From: Bedellia somnulentella
Lineage: Eukaryota; Arthropoda; Insecta; Lepidoptera; Bedelliidae
Assembly: GCA_963576735.1 (NCBI GenBank)
Contig: OY755178.1
Span: forward strand, 1,240,001-1,304,000
Length of the DNA: 64,000 nt
Direction of reading: 5' to 3'
This document shows positions 63,979-64,000 of the stretch, one piece after another. The notes under the pieces were generated by a model. That model had not been told where the DNA came from. It worked only from the letters and a program-made list of their open reading frames with translations, and made no database searches. The stretch's first letter is position 1, and every line of letters begins with the position of its first letter. A program made the translations under genes and the position numbers.

Positions 63979-64000
63979 ACATACATACATACATATTCTC
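63979..64000 (-). mobile_element. CATA-tailed SINE-like element, copy 13, cut by the window end
   Basis: Starts atacatacatacatacatattctc, the inverted tail of the family. The body lies beyond the window. Confidence 0.6.

Noticed and set aside
1..64000. CRISPR array or phage-type system
   Set aside because: The tandem repeats are eukaryotic minisatellites and duplications; there are no spacers of constant length and the genes are spliced insect genes.

Overview
The window is an AT-rich, intron-containing insect nuclear sequence, most likely from a lepidopteran (moth or butterfly). Three host genes can be named. They are separated and invaded by transposable elements: RTE-, jockey/CR1- and I-type LINEs, two Ty3/gypsy-type LTR elements, hAT, piggyBac-like and P/THAP-type DNA elements, foldback MITEs and at least three SINE-like families. 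The order-level assignment is an inference from this repeat mix and from the insect-like proteins; no species is claimed. One 200-N assembly gap lies at 1328-1527.

Layout. 1-1327 (minus): gag and protease remains of an LTR retrotransposon, cut by the gap. 1528-10067 (plus): the 3' exons of TMEM94, an ER P-type-ATPase-like membrane protein, with a tandem array that copies the end of one exon. Its introns hold RTE and jockey LINE pieces, SINEs and a MITE. 11.6-24.5 kb: a repeat block. A gypsy element with 5' LTR, primer binding site, gag, protease and RT carries a LINE in its protease, and that LINE carries a SINE-like element in its last coding part. An I-type LINE follows. 24.8-27.0 kb: a hAT element with a perfect 8-bp target duplication. 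27.3-29.7 kb (minus): a long LINE RT ORF. 30.1-33.5 kb: a foldback element, an OTU-protease-like ORF and a TIR-flanked element holding half a THAP domain. 34.0-38.1 kb: inverted copies of a hairpin-rich repeat on both sides of the first exon of a p38-pathway MAP kinase kinase (MKK3/6, licorne), one copy split by a TTAA-flanked piggyBac-like element. 36826-42435 (plus): the kinase gene, whose first intron holds a 1335-bp tandem duplication. 46379-49168 (minus): an apparently intronless ERCC6/CSB-type SNF2 ATPase. 50567-56426 (minus): a spliced gene for a THAP9/P-element-like transposase; nine consecutive exons join in phase with no stop, and the first THAP exon was not found. 57-64 kb: SINEs, MITEs, a jockey LINE, a second hAT-like element and intergenic DNA.

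No operon-like relations exist. TMEM94 (ER ion transport), MKK3/6 (stress kinase cascade) and ERCC6 (transcription-coupled repair) are independent host genes. The points most worth following are the in-phase P-type transposase gene, its relation to the THAP relic 20 kb away, paired slippery heptamers in the LTR elements, the duplicated TMEM94 exon end, and the piggyBac-like insertion whose empty site is preserved in a nearby inverted copy.
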